Assembly: GCA_947581795.1 (NCBI GenBank)
Contig: CANPVS010000009.1
Span: 1-64,000 of the forward strand
Length of the DNA stretch: 64,000 nt
Reading direction: 5' to 3'
Origin: an uncultured Oscillospiraceae bacterium
GTDB taxonomy: Bacteria; Bacillota; Clostridia; Oscillospirales; Oscillospiraceae
Made by a program: the position numbers and the translations under genes. Shown here one piece after another: positions 30,917 to 39,512 of this stretch. A model generated the notes under the pieces. It was given only the letters and a program-made list of their open reading frames with translations, was not told the DNA's origin and made no database searches. Position 1 is the stretch's first letter. Each line of letters starts with the position of its first letter.

Positions 30917-31858
30917 TCAAAAGCCCAGTCCAAGATCCACGCTCTCGTCCACCCGGCGGGCCAGGTCCTCGGCGGCGTTGTAGCCGGTCTTCTTCTGCCG
31001 GTTGGTCATGGCCGCGATCTCCAAAATGACGGCCAGGTTCCGGCCGGGCCGGACGGGGATGGTCACCAGCGGCACGTCCACGCCCAGATACTCGGTGGTC
31101 CGGGTGTCCAGGCCCAGGCGGTCATAGTGCTTCGACTCGTCCCACAGCTCCATCTGCACCACCAGGTCGATCTGGCAGGAGGGCTTCACCGCGCCGATGC
31201 CGAACACGCTGGGCACGTTGATGACGCCGATGCCCCGCAGCTCCATGAAGTGCTTGATGATGGACGGGGACCGGCCCTCCAGGTGGAAGGAGGATGTCCG
31301 CAATATCTCCACCGCGTCGTCCGCGATGAGGCGGTGGCCCTGCTTCAGAAGGCCCAGGGCTGTCTCGGACTTGCCCACGCCGCTGTCGCCGATGATGAGC
31401 ATGCCCTCGCCGTAGACCTCCATGAGCACCCCGTGGATGGTCTCCCGGGGGGCCAGGTGATAACGCAGGGAGTGGATGAACCGGGCGGAGAACTCGGAGG
31501 TGTCCACCGTGGTGGTCAGCAGGGTCACGCCGTACTTCCGGGCCATTTCCAGACACTCGGGCAGCACCACCTCGTCGTGGGCCACGATGACCGCCGGAGG
31601 CCGGCGGCTCATGATGGCGGCGAAGCCCGCGGTGCGCTGCTGGCTGTCCTGCTCCTCCATCATGGCGTTCTCGCTGCGGCCGATGACCTGGATGCGGTTG
31701 GCGTCAAAGTGCTCCAGATAGCCCATGAGCTGAATGCCGGGACGGTTGATGTCCATGGAGCCGACGCGGATGGACTCATAGTCCGGGGAGGCGTAGACCA
31801 CCCTCAGCTCGTGCTCCTTCGCCAGCTCCGGCAGGCTCACAAAGTATTTCTTCTCCAA
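30917..31858 (-). CDS. hprK: HPr kinase/phosphorylase HprK
   Basis: 313 aa. Phosphorylates and dephosphorylates HPr at Ser46 and thereby sets carbon catabolite control. The N-terminal regulatory domain is followed by the kinase domain with Walker A GDSGVGKSETALGL, the HLIADDAVEI-type segment (here HRLIADDAVEI) and VPVRPGRNLAVILEIAAMTNRQK near the C-terminus. I favour TTG at 31858, nine bases from AAAGGAA. The track's GTG at 31867 lies inside that signal. Confidence 0.95.
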   Translation of the reverse strand: MEKKYFVSLPELAKEHELRVVYASPDYESIRVGSMDINRPGIQLMGYLEHFDANRIQVIGRSENAMMEEQDSQQRTAGFAAIMSRRPPAVIVAHDEVVLPECLEMARKYGVTLLTTTVDTSEFSARFIHSLRYHLAPRETIHGVLMEVYGEGMLIIGDSGVGKSETALGLLKQGHRLIADDAVEILRTSSFHLEGRSPSIIKHFMELRGIGVINVPSVFGIGAVKPSCQIDLVVQMELWDESKHYDRLGLDTRTTEYLGVDVPLVTIPVRPGRNLAVILEIAAMTNRQKKTGYNAAEDLARRVDESVDLGLGF

Positions 31859-31970
31859 GCGGACCACTTCCTTTGCATTTTATGTCTATTGTATTTTAAT
31901 ACAGAACCGCCTTCGGCGCAATCGTTCCCGCCGGATTTTTTCAAGTTTTTCCCGGCCGTGAAAAAAATGC

Positions 31971-31999
31971 TTGCATTTTGTCTTAGGCTCTGTTATTAT
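31971..31999 (+). promoter_or_regulatory. Promoter of rpmB
   Basis: TTGCAT (31971-31976), 17-bp spacer, TATTAT (31994-31999). A small CTGTCC/GGACAG hairpin lies in the leader. Confidence 0.75.
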
Positions 32000-32040
32000 A
32001 TTGAGGCTGTCCGCCGGACAGTAGGAAGGAGCTGATTACG

Positions 32041-32229
32041 ATGGCAAAATGTGAGGTTTGCGGAAAAGGCGTGACTTTCGGCATCAAGGTCAGCCACTCC
32101 CACCGGCGTTCCAACCGCATGTGGAAGCCCAACGTAAAGCGCGTGAAGGCGGTCGTGGACGGAAAGCCCCAGCATGTGTATGTCTGCACCCGCTGCCTGC
32201 GCAGCGGCAAGGTCCAGCGCGCCGTCTGA
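32041..32229 (+). CDS. rpmB: 50S ribosomal protein L28
   Basis: 62 aa, normal for L28. Starts AKCEVCGKGVTFGIKVSHSH. It carries four cysteines (CEVC near the start and CTRC near residue 50), so this is the zinc-binding C+ form. The GAAGGAG site precedes the ATG. Monocistronic: its own promoter and a strong terminator surround it. Confidence 0.97.
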   Translation: MAKCEVCGKGVTFGIKVSHSHRRSNRMWKPNVKRVKAVVDGKPQHVYVCTRCLRSGKVQRAV

Positions 32230-32243
32230 TTTTCCGTAAATAC

Positions 32244-32280
32244 AAGAGCCCGGAGCATCGCTCCGGGCTCTTTCCTTTTT
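32244..32280 (+). terminator. Terminator of rpmB
   Basis: 13-bp stem AAGAGCCCGGAGC/GCTCCGGGCTCTT with a 3-nt loop and TTTCCTTTTT. Confidence 0.9.
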
Positions 32281-32289
32281 GTGAAGGAA

Positions 32290-32415
32290 TCTCTCCCTCC
32301 GTCCCGGCTTCGCCGGGCCACCTCCCTCGTCAGAGGGAGGCTTTGCCTTCGCTGCAAAGAGGACGGCCCCCTCTGACGAGGGGGCTGTCGAGCGTCAGCG
32401 AGACTGGGGGAGAGA
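32290..32415. repeat. Dispersed palindromic repeat, copies 3a and 3b
   Basis: 3a (32290-32341): TCTCTCCCTCCGTC...GCCACCTCCCTCGTCAGAGGGAGGC. 3b (32365-32415): GGCCCCCTCTGACGAGGGGGCTGTCG...GACTGGGGGAGAGA. Here the two half-elements are in the reverse order to the other paired copies. 3b forms the last codons of the DUF559 gene. Confidence 0.8.
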
Positions 32416-32760
32416 CCGACGGACGACCAGGTCAATGTGTTCGCATACGCCGTAAAAGTTCCGGTCAATGTCCAGATTGCTGACTCTAAGAACTTCTACC
32501 CCCTGCCTCTGTAAATCAGACGTTCTTCTGGCATCCTTTTCTGTCTGGTCAGTGCTATAGTATCCACCGCCATCAAGTTCTATGACGAGCTTCGCCTTGG
32601 CGCAGTAAAAGTCAGCAATATAGTCTCCAATCGCTTTTTGACGCTGAAACCGGATGGGATACTCTTTCAAAAACTCGTACCAGAGCTTTCGCTCCCAAGG
32701 TGTCATGTTTTTGCGCAGTTGCTTTGCCAGTGGGATGTTATCCCGATTGTAGGGCTTCAT
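32395..32760 (-). CDS. DUF559 endonuclease-like protein
   Basis: 121 aa from the ATG at 32760. The fold is Vsr-like (COG2852). The segment TPWERKLWYEFLKEYPIRFQ then RQKAIGDYIADFYCAKAKLVIELDG carries the expected Glu, Asp, Phe/Tyr and Glu-Leu-Asp catalytic pattern. The ribosome-binding site AAGGAGAG belongs to repeat copy 4, and the last residues (RRSLPQSR) come from repeat copy 3b. The gene is therefore tightly enclosed by two copies. The cellular role of such proteins is unknown. Confidence 0.85.
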   Translation of the reverse strand: MKPYNRDNIPLAKQLRKNMTPWERKLWYEFLKEYPIRFQRQKAIGDYIADFYCAKAKLVIELDGGGYYSTDQTEKDARRTSDLQRQGVEVLRVSNLDIDRNFYGVCEHIDLVVRRSLPQSR

Positions 32761-32761
32761 A

Positions 32762-32816
32762 TCTCTCCTTCCGTCTCGCCCTGACGGGCGAGCCACCTCC
32801 CTCGTCAGAGGGAGGC
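32762..32816. repeat. Dispersed palindromic repeat, copy 4 (half unit)
   Basis: TCTCTCCTTCCGTC...GCCACCTCCCTCGTCAGAGGGAGGC. On the minus strand the GGAAGGAGAGA end acts as the Shine-Dalgarno of the DUF559 gene. Confidence 0.8.
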
Positions 32817-32856
32817 TTCCGAGCAGAATGCGCGGGGCCAACGCCCCGCGCATGTA

Positions 32857-34137
32857 TTATTCTTTCTCCTCTTCTTTTTTGCTCCGGGTGACCCGGACCT
32901 TTTCCACCCGCTTGTCGTCCGCCTCCAGGACCGTGATGTTCAGGTCCTCATAGGTGACGGCGCTGCCGGCGGAGGCGTAGCCCTCCATGAGCTCCATAAC
33001 CCAGCCGCCAACGGTCTCGCTCTCGAAGTCGAACTCCTCGCCGTCCAGGTCCACCAGCTCCAGAAAGTCCTCGATGGACAGGTCCCCGTCCAGCTCCCAG
33101 CTGTCCTCGGAGGTCTGGACCACTTCCTCCTCCACCTCGTCGGTCTCGTCCCAGATGTCGCCCACCAGGTATTCCAGCACGTCCTCCATGGTGATGACGC
33201 CGGCGGTGCCGCCGTACTCGTCCGTGACGATGGCCAGGTGGGTCTGCTGGGCCCGGAGCTTTTCCAGCACGGCGGGCAGCTTCACGGTCTTGTACACCCA
33301 GCAGGGTTCCGTGAGCAGGTCCCGGATATCCACATCGCTGCTGTCCAGCAGGGCTCTATAGAGCGTATTGAGGTGCAGCACGCCGATGATGTTGTCTGTG
33401 TCGCCCTCGTAGACAGGCAGCCGGGAGTGAGGGCAGTCGCTGACCTCCTCCAATATCTTCTCCAGGCCGTCGTCGATGTCCAGGGCCATCATGTCCACCC
33501 GGGAGGTCATGGCCTGGCTGGCGGACACGTCGCCGAAGTCCAGGGCCGCCTGCAGAAGTTCGCTCCGGTCGTCGTCCAGCACGTCCTCGTCCTGGGCGGT
33601 CTCAATGATGGACTGCAGCTCCTCCACCGCCGCCTCCTGGGCGTCCTCCTGGTCCTCGCCCTTCAGGGCCCTGCCTACCAGGTGAGTAAGGGACACGGCG
33701 CACCACACCAGCGGGGACAATACCACCGCCAGGGCCCGCAGGGGCCCGGCCACGGCCAGGGAGAAGCGGGTGGCGTTCTTTTTCGCTATGATCTTGGGCA
33801 TGGTCTCGCCGAAGATGATGACCAATATGGTCACGCACACGGTGGCCGCGGTGGAGGCCAGGCCGTCCGTCACGCCGGTGCGCATGGCGATACCGATGGC
33901 GATAACGGAGCTGATGGAGCTGGCCGCCACGTTCACCAGGTTGTTGCCGATGAGGATGGCCCCCAGGGCCTTGTCGAAGTCGTCCAGGAGCTTGAGCGCG
34001 CTCCTGGCGCTGGCGTCGCCGTCCTCCGCGGCGTTTTCCAGGCGCAGCCGGTTGGCGGAGGACAGGGCCATCTCCGACGCGGAGAAGAACCCGGACAGGG
34101 CCAGGCACACCAGAAGGGCCAGAACATAGCCGATCAT
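32857..34137 (-). CDS. CNNM/CorC-type hemolysin family membrane protein (second of a tandem pair)
   Basis: 426 aa. Four N-terminal helices form the DUF21/CNNM domain (GFFSASEMALSSANRLRLEN, then ALGAILIGNNLVNVAASSISS). Two CBS domains (about 205-325, MTSRVDMMALDIDDGLEKI and THLAIVTDEYGGTAGVITMEDVLEYLVGDIWDE) and a C-terminal CorC_HlyC transporter-associated domain follow. Relatives are linked to Mg2+ or Co2+ export. It overlaps the next gene upstream by 4 bp, so the two paralogs are coupled and may form a heteromer. Confidence 0.85.
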   Translation of the reverse strand: MIGYVLALLVCLALSGFFSASEMALSSANRLRLENAAEDGDASARSALKLLDDFDKALGAILIGNNLVNVAASSISSVIAIGIAMRTGVTDGLASTAATVCVTILVIIFGETMPKIIAKKNATRFSLAVAGPLRALAVVLSPLVWCAVSLTHLVGRALKGEDQEDAQEAAVEELQSIIETAQDEDVLDDDRSELLQAALDFGDVSASQAMTSRVDMMALDIDDGLEKILEEVSDCPHSRLPVYEGDTDNIIGVLHLNTLYRALLDSSDVDIRDLLTEPCWVYKTVKLPAVLEKLRAQQTHLAIVTDEYGGTAGVITMEDVLEYLVGDIWDETDEVEEEVVQTSEDSWELDGDLSIEDFLELVDLDGEEFDFESETVGGWVMELMEGYASAGSAVTYEDLNITVLEADDKRVEKVRVTRSKKEEEKE

Positions 34138-35426
34138 TCCGCTACGCCCCCTTTCTCCGTCTCCTCCGCCTTGGGCAGGCGGCGGACCGTGAGCTTGCGG
34201 ATGCGGTGCTGGTGCACGTCGGACACCGTGAACTCCAGGTCGTGGTAGGTGAATTTATCCCGCTGCTGGGGCATGAGGTCAAAGTGCTCCAAGGTCCACT
34301 CGGCCAGGGGCTTGTGGACCAGCTCCTCGTCGTGGTCCGGGTCCTCCCAGTCCAGCTTTTCAAACAGCTCGTCCACGTCCAGCCGGCCGTCTGCCTCGTA
34401 GCGGCCGCCGCCGATGGGCTGGAACAGCTCTTCCACCTCGTCCTCCTCGTCCCAGATCTCGCCCACCAGTTCTTCCAGGATGTCCTCCACCGTCACGATG
34501 CCCAGGGTGCCGCCCCAGGGATCGGTGACCACGGCCATATTGGAGCGGTTGCGGCTCAGCTCCGGCAGGAGGTCGTCCACCTTCGTGGTGGAGGGGACGA
34601 AATAGGCCACGTCCAGCAGGCCGCGGAGGTCCGTATCGTCCCCCTGGCTCAGCCAGGCCTTGATGTACTTGCGTATCTGCAAAATGCCGATAATCTGGTC
34701 GATCTGCCCCTCGTAGACGGGCAGGCGGGTGTGCCGCTGGGAGCGGATGAAGTCAATGACCTTCTCCGCCGGCCAGGCCACGTCGATGGCCGCCATGTCC
34801 ACCCGGGCGGTGAGCACGTGCTCCACGGTGATGTCGCCGAATTCCAAAGCGGACTGGACCAGGTCCCCCTGGTCCTCGTCCAGGCTGCCCGCGTCGGTCA
34901 TATCCTCGATGAGATCGTAGAGCTCATCCTCCGTCACGGACACCTCGCCCTCCCCCTTGGAGAGCCTGGCCGCCGCCTGGCCGATGAGAGTCAGCACCGC
35001 CGCCACGGGGGCGAAAAAGTGCATAAAAAAGCACAGCGAACCGGCGGTGCCCAGGCAGAACCGCTCGCTGTATTTTTTCGCGATGGACTTGGGGAGCATC
35101 TCCCCGAAAAAGAACAGGACCAGCGTCGTCGCCAAGGTCCCCCAGGCCACCGCGCCCATGCCGAAGTGGTGGGTCACCAGCACGGTGACCACCGCCGCGG
35201 CGGACAGATGGGCGATATTGGTGCCGATGAGGATCGTGGTGATAGCCCGGTCGAAATTATCAAGCACCCACATGGCCTTCTTGGCCCTCGCGTCCCCCTT
35301 TTCCTGGCGGACGCGGATGCGGGTCCTGGACACGGAGGCGAAGGCCGTCTCCGCGAAGGCGAAGTACATAGCCATGCCCACGAGAGCGATCAGAAACAGG
35401 ATAGACAGCCAACTGCCATCATCCAT
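34134..35426 (-). CDS. CNNM/CorC-type hemolysin family membrane protein (first of a tandem pair)
   Basis: 430 aa from the ATG at 35426, nine bases behind AGAGGTGG; the track's earlier ATG precedes this signal. Same layout as its partner: DUF21 domain with FAETAFASVSRTRIRVRQEKGD and ITTILIGTNIAHLSAAAVVT, two CBS domains (LTARVDMAAIDVAWPAEKV; MAVVTDPWGGTLGIVTVEDILEELVGEIWDEEDE) and a CorC_HlyC domain. Likely divalent cation homeostasis. The 4-bp overlap with the downstream paralog suggests both subunits are made together. Confidence 0.85.
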   Translation of the reverse strand: MDDGSWLSILFLIALVGMAMYFAFAETAFASVSRTRIRVRQEKGDARAKKAMWVLDNFDRAITTILIGTNIAHLSAAAVVTVLVTHHFGMGAVAWGTLATTLVLFFFGEMLPKSIAKKYSERFCLGTAGSLCFFMHFFAPVAAVLTLIGQAAARLSKGEGEVSVTEDELYDLIEDMTDAGSLDEDQGDLVQSALEFGDITVEHVLTARVDMAAIDVAWPAEKVIDFIRSQRHTRLPVYEGQIDQIIGILQIRKYIKAWLSQGDDTDLRGLLDVAYFVPSTTKVDDLLPELSRNRSNMAVVTDPWGGTLGIVTVEDILEELVGEIWDEEDEVEELFQPIGGGRYEADGRLDVDELFEKLDWEDPDHDEELVHKPLAEWTLEHFDLMPQQRDKFTYHDLEFTVSDVHQHRIRKLTVRRLPKAEETEKGGVAE

Positions 35427-35505
35427 CTGGAAAAACCACCTCTTGCTTTCCAATGTTAAATCGATTTGGTATTATAGCATATCAGAAAATTTTCGTCAAC
35501 TGAGC

Positions 35506-35531
35506 GAACCGTTCGGGGTCTCGCGGCGATA
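35506..35531 (+). promoter_or_regulatory. ECF-type promoter (probable autoregulation)
   Basis: GAACC (35506-35510), 16-bp spacer, CGATA (35527-35531), about 30 bp before the ECF sigma gene. The GAACC-N16-CGATA form is typical of ECF sigma promoters. Confidence 0.6.
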
Positions 35532-35563
35532 TACAGGCGTACACACCAGCGGAGAAAGGGGGC

Positions 35564-36085
35564 ATGTCCGTGGACGGCTTGCGCGCGAAAGTGGATACGG
35601 ACGGTCTGGCGGACCGGTACGGGCCCATGCTCTACCGCTTCTGCCGGAGCCTGGCCTTCTCCAAAGAGGACGGGGAGGACCTTTTCCAGGATACCTTTTT
35701 AAAAGCCCTGGAGCGGCCCCGGAAACTCATGGAGGACCCGAAGAACTTCCTGTTCTCCATGGCCCTCAGCCTGTGGCGCAGCCGCCGGCGGAAATACGCC
35801 CGCCGGGAGCGCATCGCCCCTTTGGAGCCCCTGGAGGACCAGGACCTCCCCGGCGGAGACGACCCGGAGGCCAGTTTGCTGGTCCGGGAGGAGGAGCGGC
35901 GGGTGCGGCAGGCGGTGGCCGCCCTGCCGGAGAGATACCGCCTGCCCCTGGTGCTGTACTATTCCATGGAGATGAAGGTAGCCGACATCGCTTTGACCCT
36001 GGGTCTTCCTGTGGGGACGGTGAAACGCCGTCTGCACACGGCCCGGGCCCTGGTGGAGAAAGGACTTGGGGAAGATGAAAACTGA
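35564..36085 (+). CDS. ECF-type RNA polymerase sigma factor
   Basis: 173 aa. Region 2 (YGPMLYRFCRSLAFSKEDGEDLFQDTFLKALE) and region 4 (LPERYRLPLVLYYSMEMKVADIALTLGLPVGTVKRRLHTARALVEK) are clear and joined by a charged linker. No region 3, as expected for ECF factors. Its last codons overlap the next gene, an anti-sigma-like membrane protein, so the pair is a sigma/anti-sigma module. An ECF-like promoter upstream suggests autoregulation. The inducing signal is unknown. Confidence 0.9.
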   Translation: MSVDGLRAKVDTDGLADRYGPMLYRFCRSLAFSKEDGEDLFQDTFLKALERPRKLMEDPKNFLFSMALSLWRSRRRKYARRERIAPLEPLEDQDLPGGDDPEASLLVREEERRVRQAVAALPERYRLPLVLYYSMEMKVADIALTLGLPVGTVKRRLHTARALVEKGLGEDEN

Positions 36086-37205
36086 TACCGATGTGCTGCT
36101 CCGCCGGGCGCTGGCCCCGGAAGCCCCGGACCCGGCCCTGCTGGGGCGGGTAAAGGCGGTCATGAGAAAGGAGCAGGATATGAGAACACACAAATATACG
36201 AAACGCATCGTCACGCTGGCCCTGGCCGCCGCGCTGGTACTGGCATTGGGCGTCACCGCCTACGCGGCCCTGGACGGGGCGGAATGGTTCAAAAGCTGGT
36301 TCGCCACAGCGAGCCAGACCGAGCTCACCGAAGGGCAGAAGGAGTACATCGACCGGGCCGCCGCGGACGTGGGCCAGTCCGTCACCGCCGGCGGCTGGAC
36401 CGTGACGCTGGAATCGGCTATGACCGACGGAGAGCATGTCTTTATGACCCTGACCGCCCAGCCCGCGGACGGGGAGACAGAGCTTCACGATACTATCCTG
36501 TACGGCCGGCTGACCAGCGGGGACCCGGATGTGCCGGAGGATCTGTTCACCGGCGCCGGGATGAGCCAATTCGACCGGACGGACGAGACGCTCACCCAGG
36601 TCATGGAGGCGACCGTCCACTCCAAATACCTGGACCGGGACGTCGACTTCTCCTACTCGCTGACGCTTACGGTGGACTATCTGAAGAACGGGTATGACGG
36701 CGAGGAGACCTATATCGAGGGCCCCTGGGTGTTCCAGTTCACCCTGACGCCCGGGGAGAACGGGGAGATGGAGCTGGTGGACGAGCCCTTCACCGCCACG
36801 GCCCGGTTCGCCCACGATTATCTGAACGGCGAGCCCTTCGACAGGACCACCCTGGAGCCGGGCACCATGATCGACAGCGCCGACGGCTTTGAGGTCCGGT
36901 ATGAGGAGGTGGACGTGACCGTCACCAGTCTGAAACTCAACTCCATGGGCGCCGTGTGCACCTTTGTGTACGAGGGCGAATATGCCGAGGGCGAAGGCCC
37001 GGAGAGCGGCCCCGACATAGGCATGGACCTGGACATCGAGCTGGCCGGCGGCAGCGGCCGGGCGGAGATCGTGGGCTCCGGCGGCGGCTGGCGGGAGGAG
37101 CTGCAGGCCCACGTAAATCACTACGAGTTCGCCGCGCCCATCGACCTGGACGAGGTGACCGCCGTCACCTTCCAGGGCCGCGAGCTGACGGTCCCCGCCG
37201 CCTGA
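36075..37205 (+). CDS. Anti-sigma-factor-like membrane protein with DUF4179-type ectodomain
   Basis: 376 aa from the ATG at 36075, overlapping the sigma gene by 11 bp. A cytoplasmic segment of about 45 residues (sigma-binding candidate) is followed by one transmembrane helix (YTKRIVTLALAAALVLALGV). A large extracellular beta-rich domain follows (ITAGGWTV-like GGWTVTLESAMTDGEHVFMTLT, then later VTVTSLKLNSMGAVCTFVYEG), resembling DUF4179/DUF5643 domains found in Firmicutes ECF partner proteins. No zinc-finger motif. Inferred to hold the ECF factor until an envelope signal arrives. Confidence 0.7.
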   Translation: MKTDTDVLLRRALAPEAPDPALLGRVKAVMRKEQDMRTHKYTKRIVTLALAAALVLALGVTAYAALDGAEWFKSWFATASQTELTEGQKEYIDRAAADVGQSVTAGGWTVTLESAMTDGEHVFMTLTAQPADGETELHDTILYGRLTSGDPDVPEDLFTGAGMSQFDRTDETLTQVMEATVHSKYLDRDVDFSYSLTLTVDYLKNGYDGEETYIEGPWVFQFTLTPGENGEMELVDEPFTATARFAHDYLNGEPFDRTTLEPGTMIDSADGFEVRYEEVDVTVTSLKLNSMGAVCTFVYEGEYAEGEGPESGPDIGMDLDIELAGGSGRAEIVGSGGGWREELQAHVNHYEFAAPIDLDEVTAVTFQGRELTVPAA

Positions 37206-37443
37206 GCTGTTAATAAACCATTCATCTTTTGTTTACAAATCATTACAAATTTATTCACCACTTCCCGGGAGGGGTGCGGTATCATACAGTCACAAGGTCA
37301 AGGGAGCGAGCCGACGCCCCCGGGACCAAGACAGCAGAGATCACCCATCGACATTTTCATTTTTCACTCCTCTCTTCTTTGTTGCGGAGCCGGTCACCCT
37401 CGGGTGGCCGGCTTTGCACTATCGGCGGGCGAATAAATTTTTA
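37206..37443 (+). other. Intergenic region with hairpin, no gene seen
   Basis: AT-rich first third, then a structured part ending in an AGCCGG.CACCC/GGGTG.CCGGCT hairpin (37388-37413) followed by only three Ts. It probably ends the sigma/anti-sigma transcript. A small RNA starting near TATCAT (37281) is possible but unsupported. Confidence 0.35.
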
Positions 37444-37473
37444 TTGACAAAAAAACGAGTCGGCGCATATGAT
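37444..37473 (+). promoter_or_regulatory. Promoter of the CDF transporter gene
   Basis: TTGACA (37444-37449), 18-bp spacer, TATGAT (37468-37473). Confidence 0.7.
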
Positions 37474-37498
37474 GCTCCATAGGAAAGGAGGCGGCGGT

Positions 37499-38677
37499 AT
37501 GTTTCGGTTTTTGGCGTCCCGGTTCATCAAGGACTGGGACAAGACGGACCGGCCCCAGGTCCGGGTGGCCTACGGCCAGATGGCAAGCGTTCTCGCCATC
37601 GTATCCAACGCCGCCCTGTTCCTGTTCAAGCTTCTCACCGGTCTCGCCGCCGGCTCTGTGGCCATCGTGGCGGACGGCGTGAACAACCTGTCCGACGCGG
37701 CCAGCAACATCATAACCTTATTGGGCTTCCGGCTGGCGGCCCGGCCCGCGGACGCGGAGCACCCCTACGGCCACGGCCGGTACGAATACCTGGCCGGGCT
37801 CACCGTGGCGGTGCTCATCCTGGCGGCGGGGCTGGAGCTATTGAAAAGCGGCGTGGAGCGCATTTTGCACCCCCAGACGCCCGTCTTCTCCTGGGCCATG
37901 GCCGGGGTGCTGGCCGGGTCTATCCTGGTGAAGCTGTGGATGATGGCCTTCAACGCCGACGCCGGAAAACGCATCGCTTCCGGGACGCTGGCCGCCACGG
38001 CGGCGGACAGCCGCAACGACGCCATCGCCACGGGCGTAGTGCTCCTGGGCATGGGTGCGGCCCGGTTCACGGGCCTGGACCTGGACGGCTGGCTGGGCGT
38101 GGGCGTGGCGCTGTTCGTGCTCTGGAGCGGGTACGGCCTTATCCGGGGCACACTGGACCCCCTGCTGGGGCGCATGCCCGCGCCGGAGGTCATCGGGGCC
38201 ATCCGGGCACGGATCATGGCCTGCCCCGGCGTGCTGGACACCCACGATCTGCTGCTCCACGACTACGGCCCCGGCCGGCGCTACGCCAGCGCCCACGTGG
38301 TGGTCTCCGCAGACGAGGACATCATGGCCCTGCATCGGTCCCTCATCGCCCTGGCCGACGAGTTTCTGGAGAAGGACGGGCTGCACATCCTGTTCCAGCT
38401 GGACCCGGTGGCCCAGGGGGATACCCCGGAGAATCGCCTGCAGACCTGCGTCATGGGCCGCATCGCCCCCCTGGATCGGCGCTTCACCATCCACGACATG
38501 GACGTCTCCCAGGAAGGGGGCCGGACCCGGGTCCGCTTCGACTGCTTCGCCCCGCCGGACACGGACATCCCGGAGGCCGCCCTGCGGCGGGTGCTGGAGG
38601 ACGCGGTCCGGGAGCAGTACCCGGAGGCGGAGGTAGCCATCACCATAGACCGAGACTATATGGCCCCCCGTAGTTGA
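37499..38677 (+). CDS. Cation diffusion facilitator (CDF) family metal exporter
   Basis: 392 aa from the ATG at 37499, seven bases behind AAAGGAGG. Proton-coupled divalent metal exporter of the inner membrane. Six helices are visible. TM2 carries AIVADGVNNLSDAASNIITLLG with the metal-site Asp pair and the HPYGHGRYEYLAGL loop. TM5 carries ATAADSRNDAIATGVVLLG. The N...D/D...D site with Asn suggests Mn2+ preference (MntE-like) over zinc, a weak inference. A C-terminal cytoplasmic dimer domain (about 205-300) is followed by an extra ~90-residue domain seen in some Firmicutes CDFs. Confidence 0.88.
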   Translation: MFRFLASRFIKDWDKTDRPQVRVAYGQMASVLAIVSNAALFLFKLLTGLAAGSVAIVADGVNNLSDAASNIITLLGFRLAARPADAEHPYGHGRYEYLAGLTVAVLILAAGLELLKSGVERILHPQTPVFSWAMAGVLAGSILVKLWMMAFNADAGKRIASGTLAATAADSRNDAIATGVVLLGMGAARFTGLDLDGWLGVGVALFVLWSGYGLIRGTLDPLLGRMPAPEVIGAIRARIMACPGVLDTHDLLLHDYGPGRRYASAHVVVSADEDIMALHRSLIALADEFLEKDGLHILFQLDPVAQGDTPENRLQTCVMGRIAPLDRRFTIHDMDVSQEGGRTRVRFDCFAPPDTDIPEAALRRVLEDAVREQYPEAEVAITIDRDYMAPRS

Positions 38678-38776
38678 GGCTCGCTTCAGAGGACTCGTAC
38701 AAGGCCACGATATAGCACACGCGCCGGTTGTTTTTTGACCGGCGCGTGTGTTATGATAAAAGTGAGGTGAGTACCT

Positions 38777-39445
38777 ATGCCCAAGAATATCCCCCCGTTT
38801 GAGGGGTTTCCCAAGGACCTGCCCGACTTTCTGTGGGGCTTGTCCTTCCATAACGAGCGGCCCTGGTTCAACGCCCACCGGGAGGACTTCGACCGGTGTC
38901 TGAACATCCCTATCCGCGCCCTGGCGGAGGACGTGAAGGCCGCCGTCCAGGAGCGCCACCCGGGCCTGGCCCCCGCGCTGCACGTGTCCCGCATCTGGCG
39001 GGACGCCCGGCGGCTTTACGGGCGGGGCCCCTTCCAGGACCACATGTGGTTCTCTCTCGGCCTGTCCGGGGAGATATACACCCCCCTGCCCCAGTTCTGG
39101 TTCGGCGTGGACGCCAAGAGCTGGGAGGCGGGCATGGGCTGCTGGAACATGAAGGGGGAGCTTCTGGAGCGCTGGCGCAAGGCCATCGACCTGGCCCCCC
39201 AGCGGCTCACCCCCATCGTGCGGGCCCTGAAAAAGCGGCCGGACCTGGTCCCTTACTGGGAGGTCTACAAGAAGCCCAAGGGCGACCCCGGGCCGGAGCT
39301 GTACGACTGGTACAACGCCCGCAGCGTGGGCCTGGGCACCACGATGTACTTCGACCCAGACCCTCCGGGGAAGGAGCTCCTGGACCAGGTGCTGGACGTC
39401 TTCGAGGCCCTGACGCCCCTCTACCAGTACCTCACCACCATCTGA
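38777..39445 (+). CDS. DUF2461 family protein
   Basis: 222 aa, soluble. FEGFPKDLPDFLWGLSFHNERPWFNAHREDF at the start, then HVSRIWRDARRLYGRGPFQDHMWFSLG and YTPLPQFWFGVDAKSWEAGMG are the conserved parts of DUF2461 (COG5587). Function is not established. Own ribosome-binding site (GTGAGGTGAG). A 13-bp GC-rich inverted repeat (ACACGCGCCGGT/ACCGGCGCGTGT) lies about 40 bp upstream. Convergent or co-directional partners give no functional hint. Confidence 0.8.
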   Translation: MPKNIPPFEGFPKDLPDFLWGLSFHNERPWFNAHREDFDRCLNIPIRALAEDVKAAVQERHPGLAPALHVSRIWRDARRLYGRGPFQDHMWFSLGLSGEIYTPLPQFWFGVDAKSWEAGMGCWNMKGELLERWRKAIDLAPQRLTPIVRALKKRPDLVPYWEVYKKPKGDPGPELYDWYNARSVGLGTTMYFDPDPPGKELLDQVLDVFEALTPLYQYLTTI

Positions 39446-39449
39446 ACGG

Positions 39450-39500
39450 TTGACAATCCTTGCCGGGGCATGTATAATATTTTAGGAATCAATCCTAAAA
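39450..39500 (+). promoter_or_regulatory. Promoter and palindromic operator of the Fur/PerR gene
   Basis: TTGACA (39450-39455), 17-bp spacer, TATAAT (39473-39478), followed at once by the perfect palindrome TTTTAGGA-N5-TCCTAAAA (39480-39500). Autoregulation is likely. Confidence 0.8.
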
Positions 39501-39512
39501 GGCGGTGAGACC

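Noticed and set aside
37206-37443. Metal riboswitch (yybP-ykoY or NiCo) upstream of the CDF gene
   Set aside because: No conserved core of either class was found, and the CDF promoter lies downstream of the hairpin.
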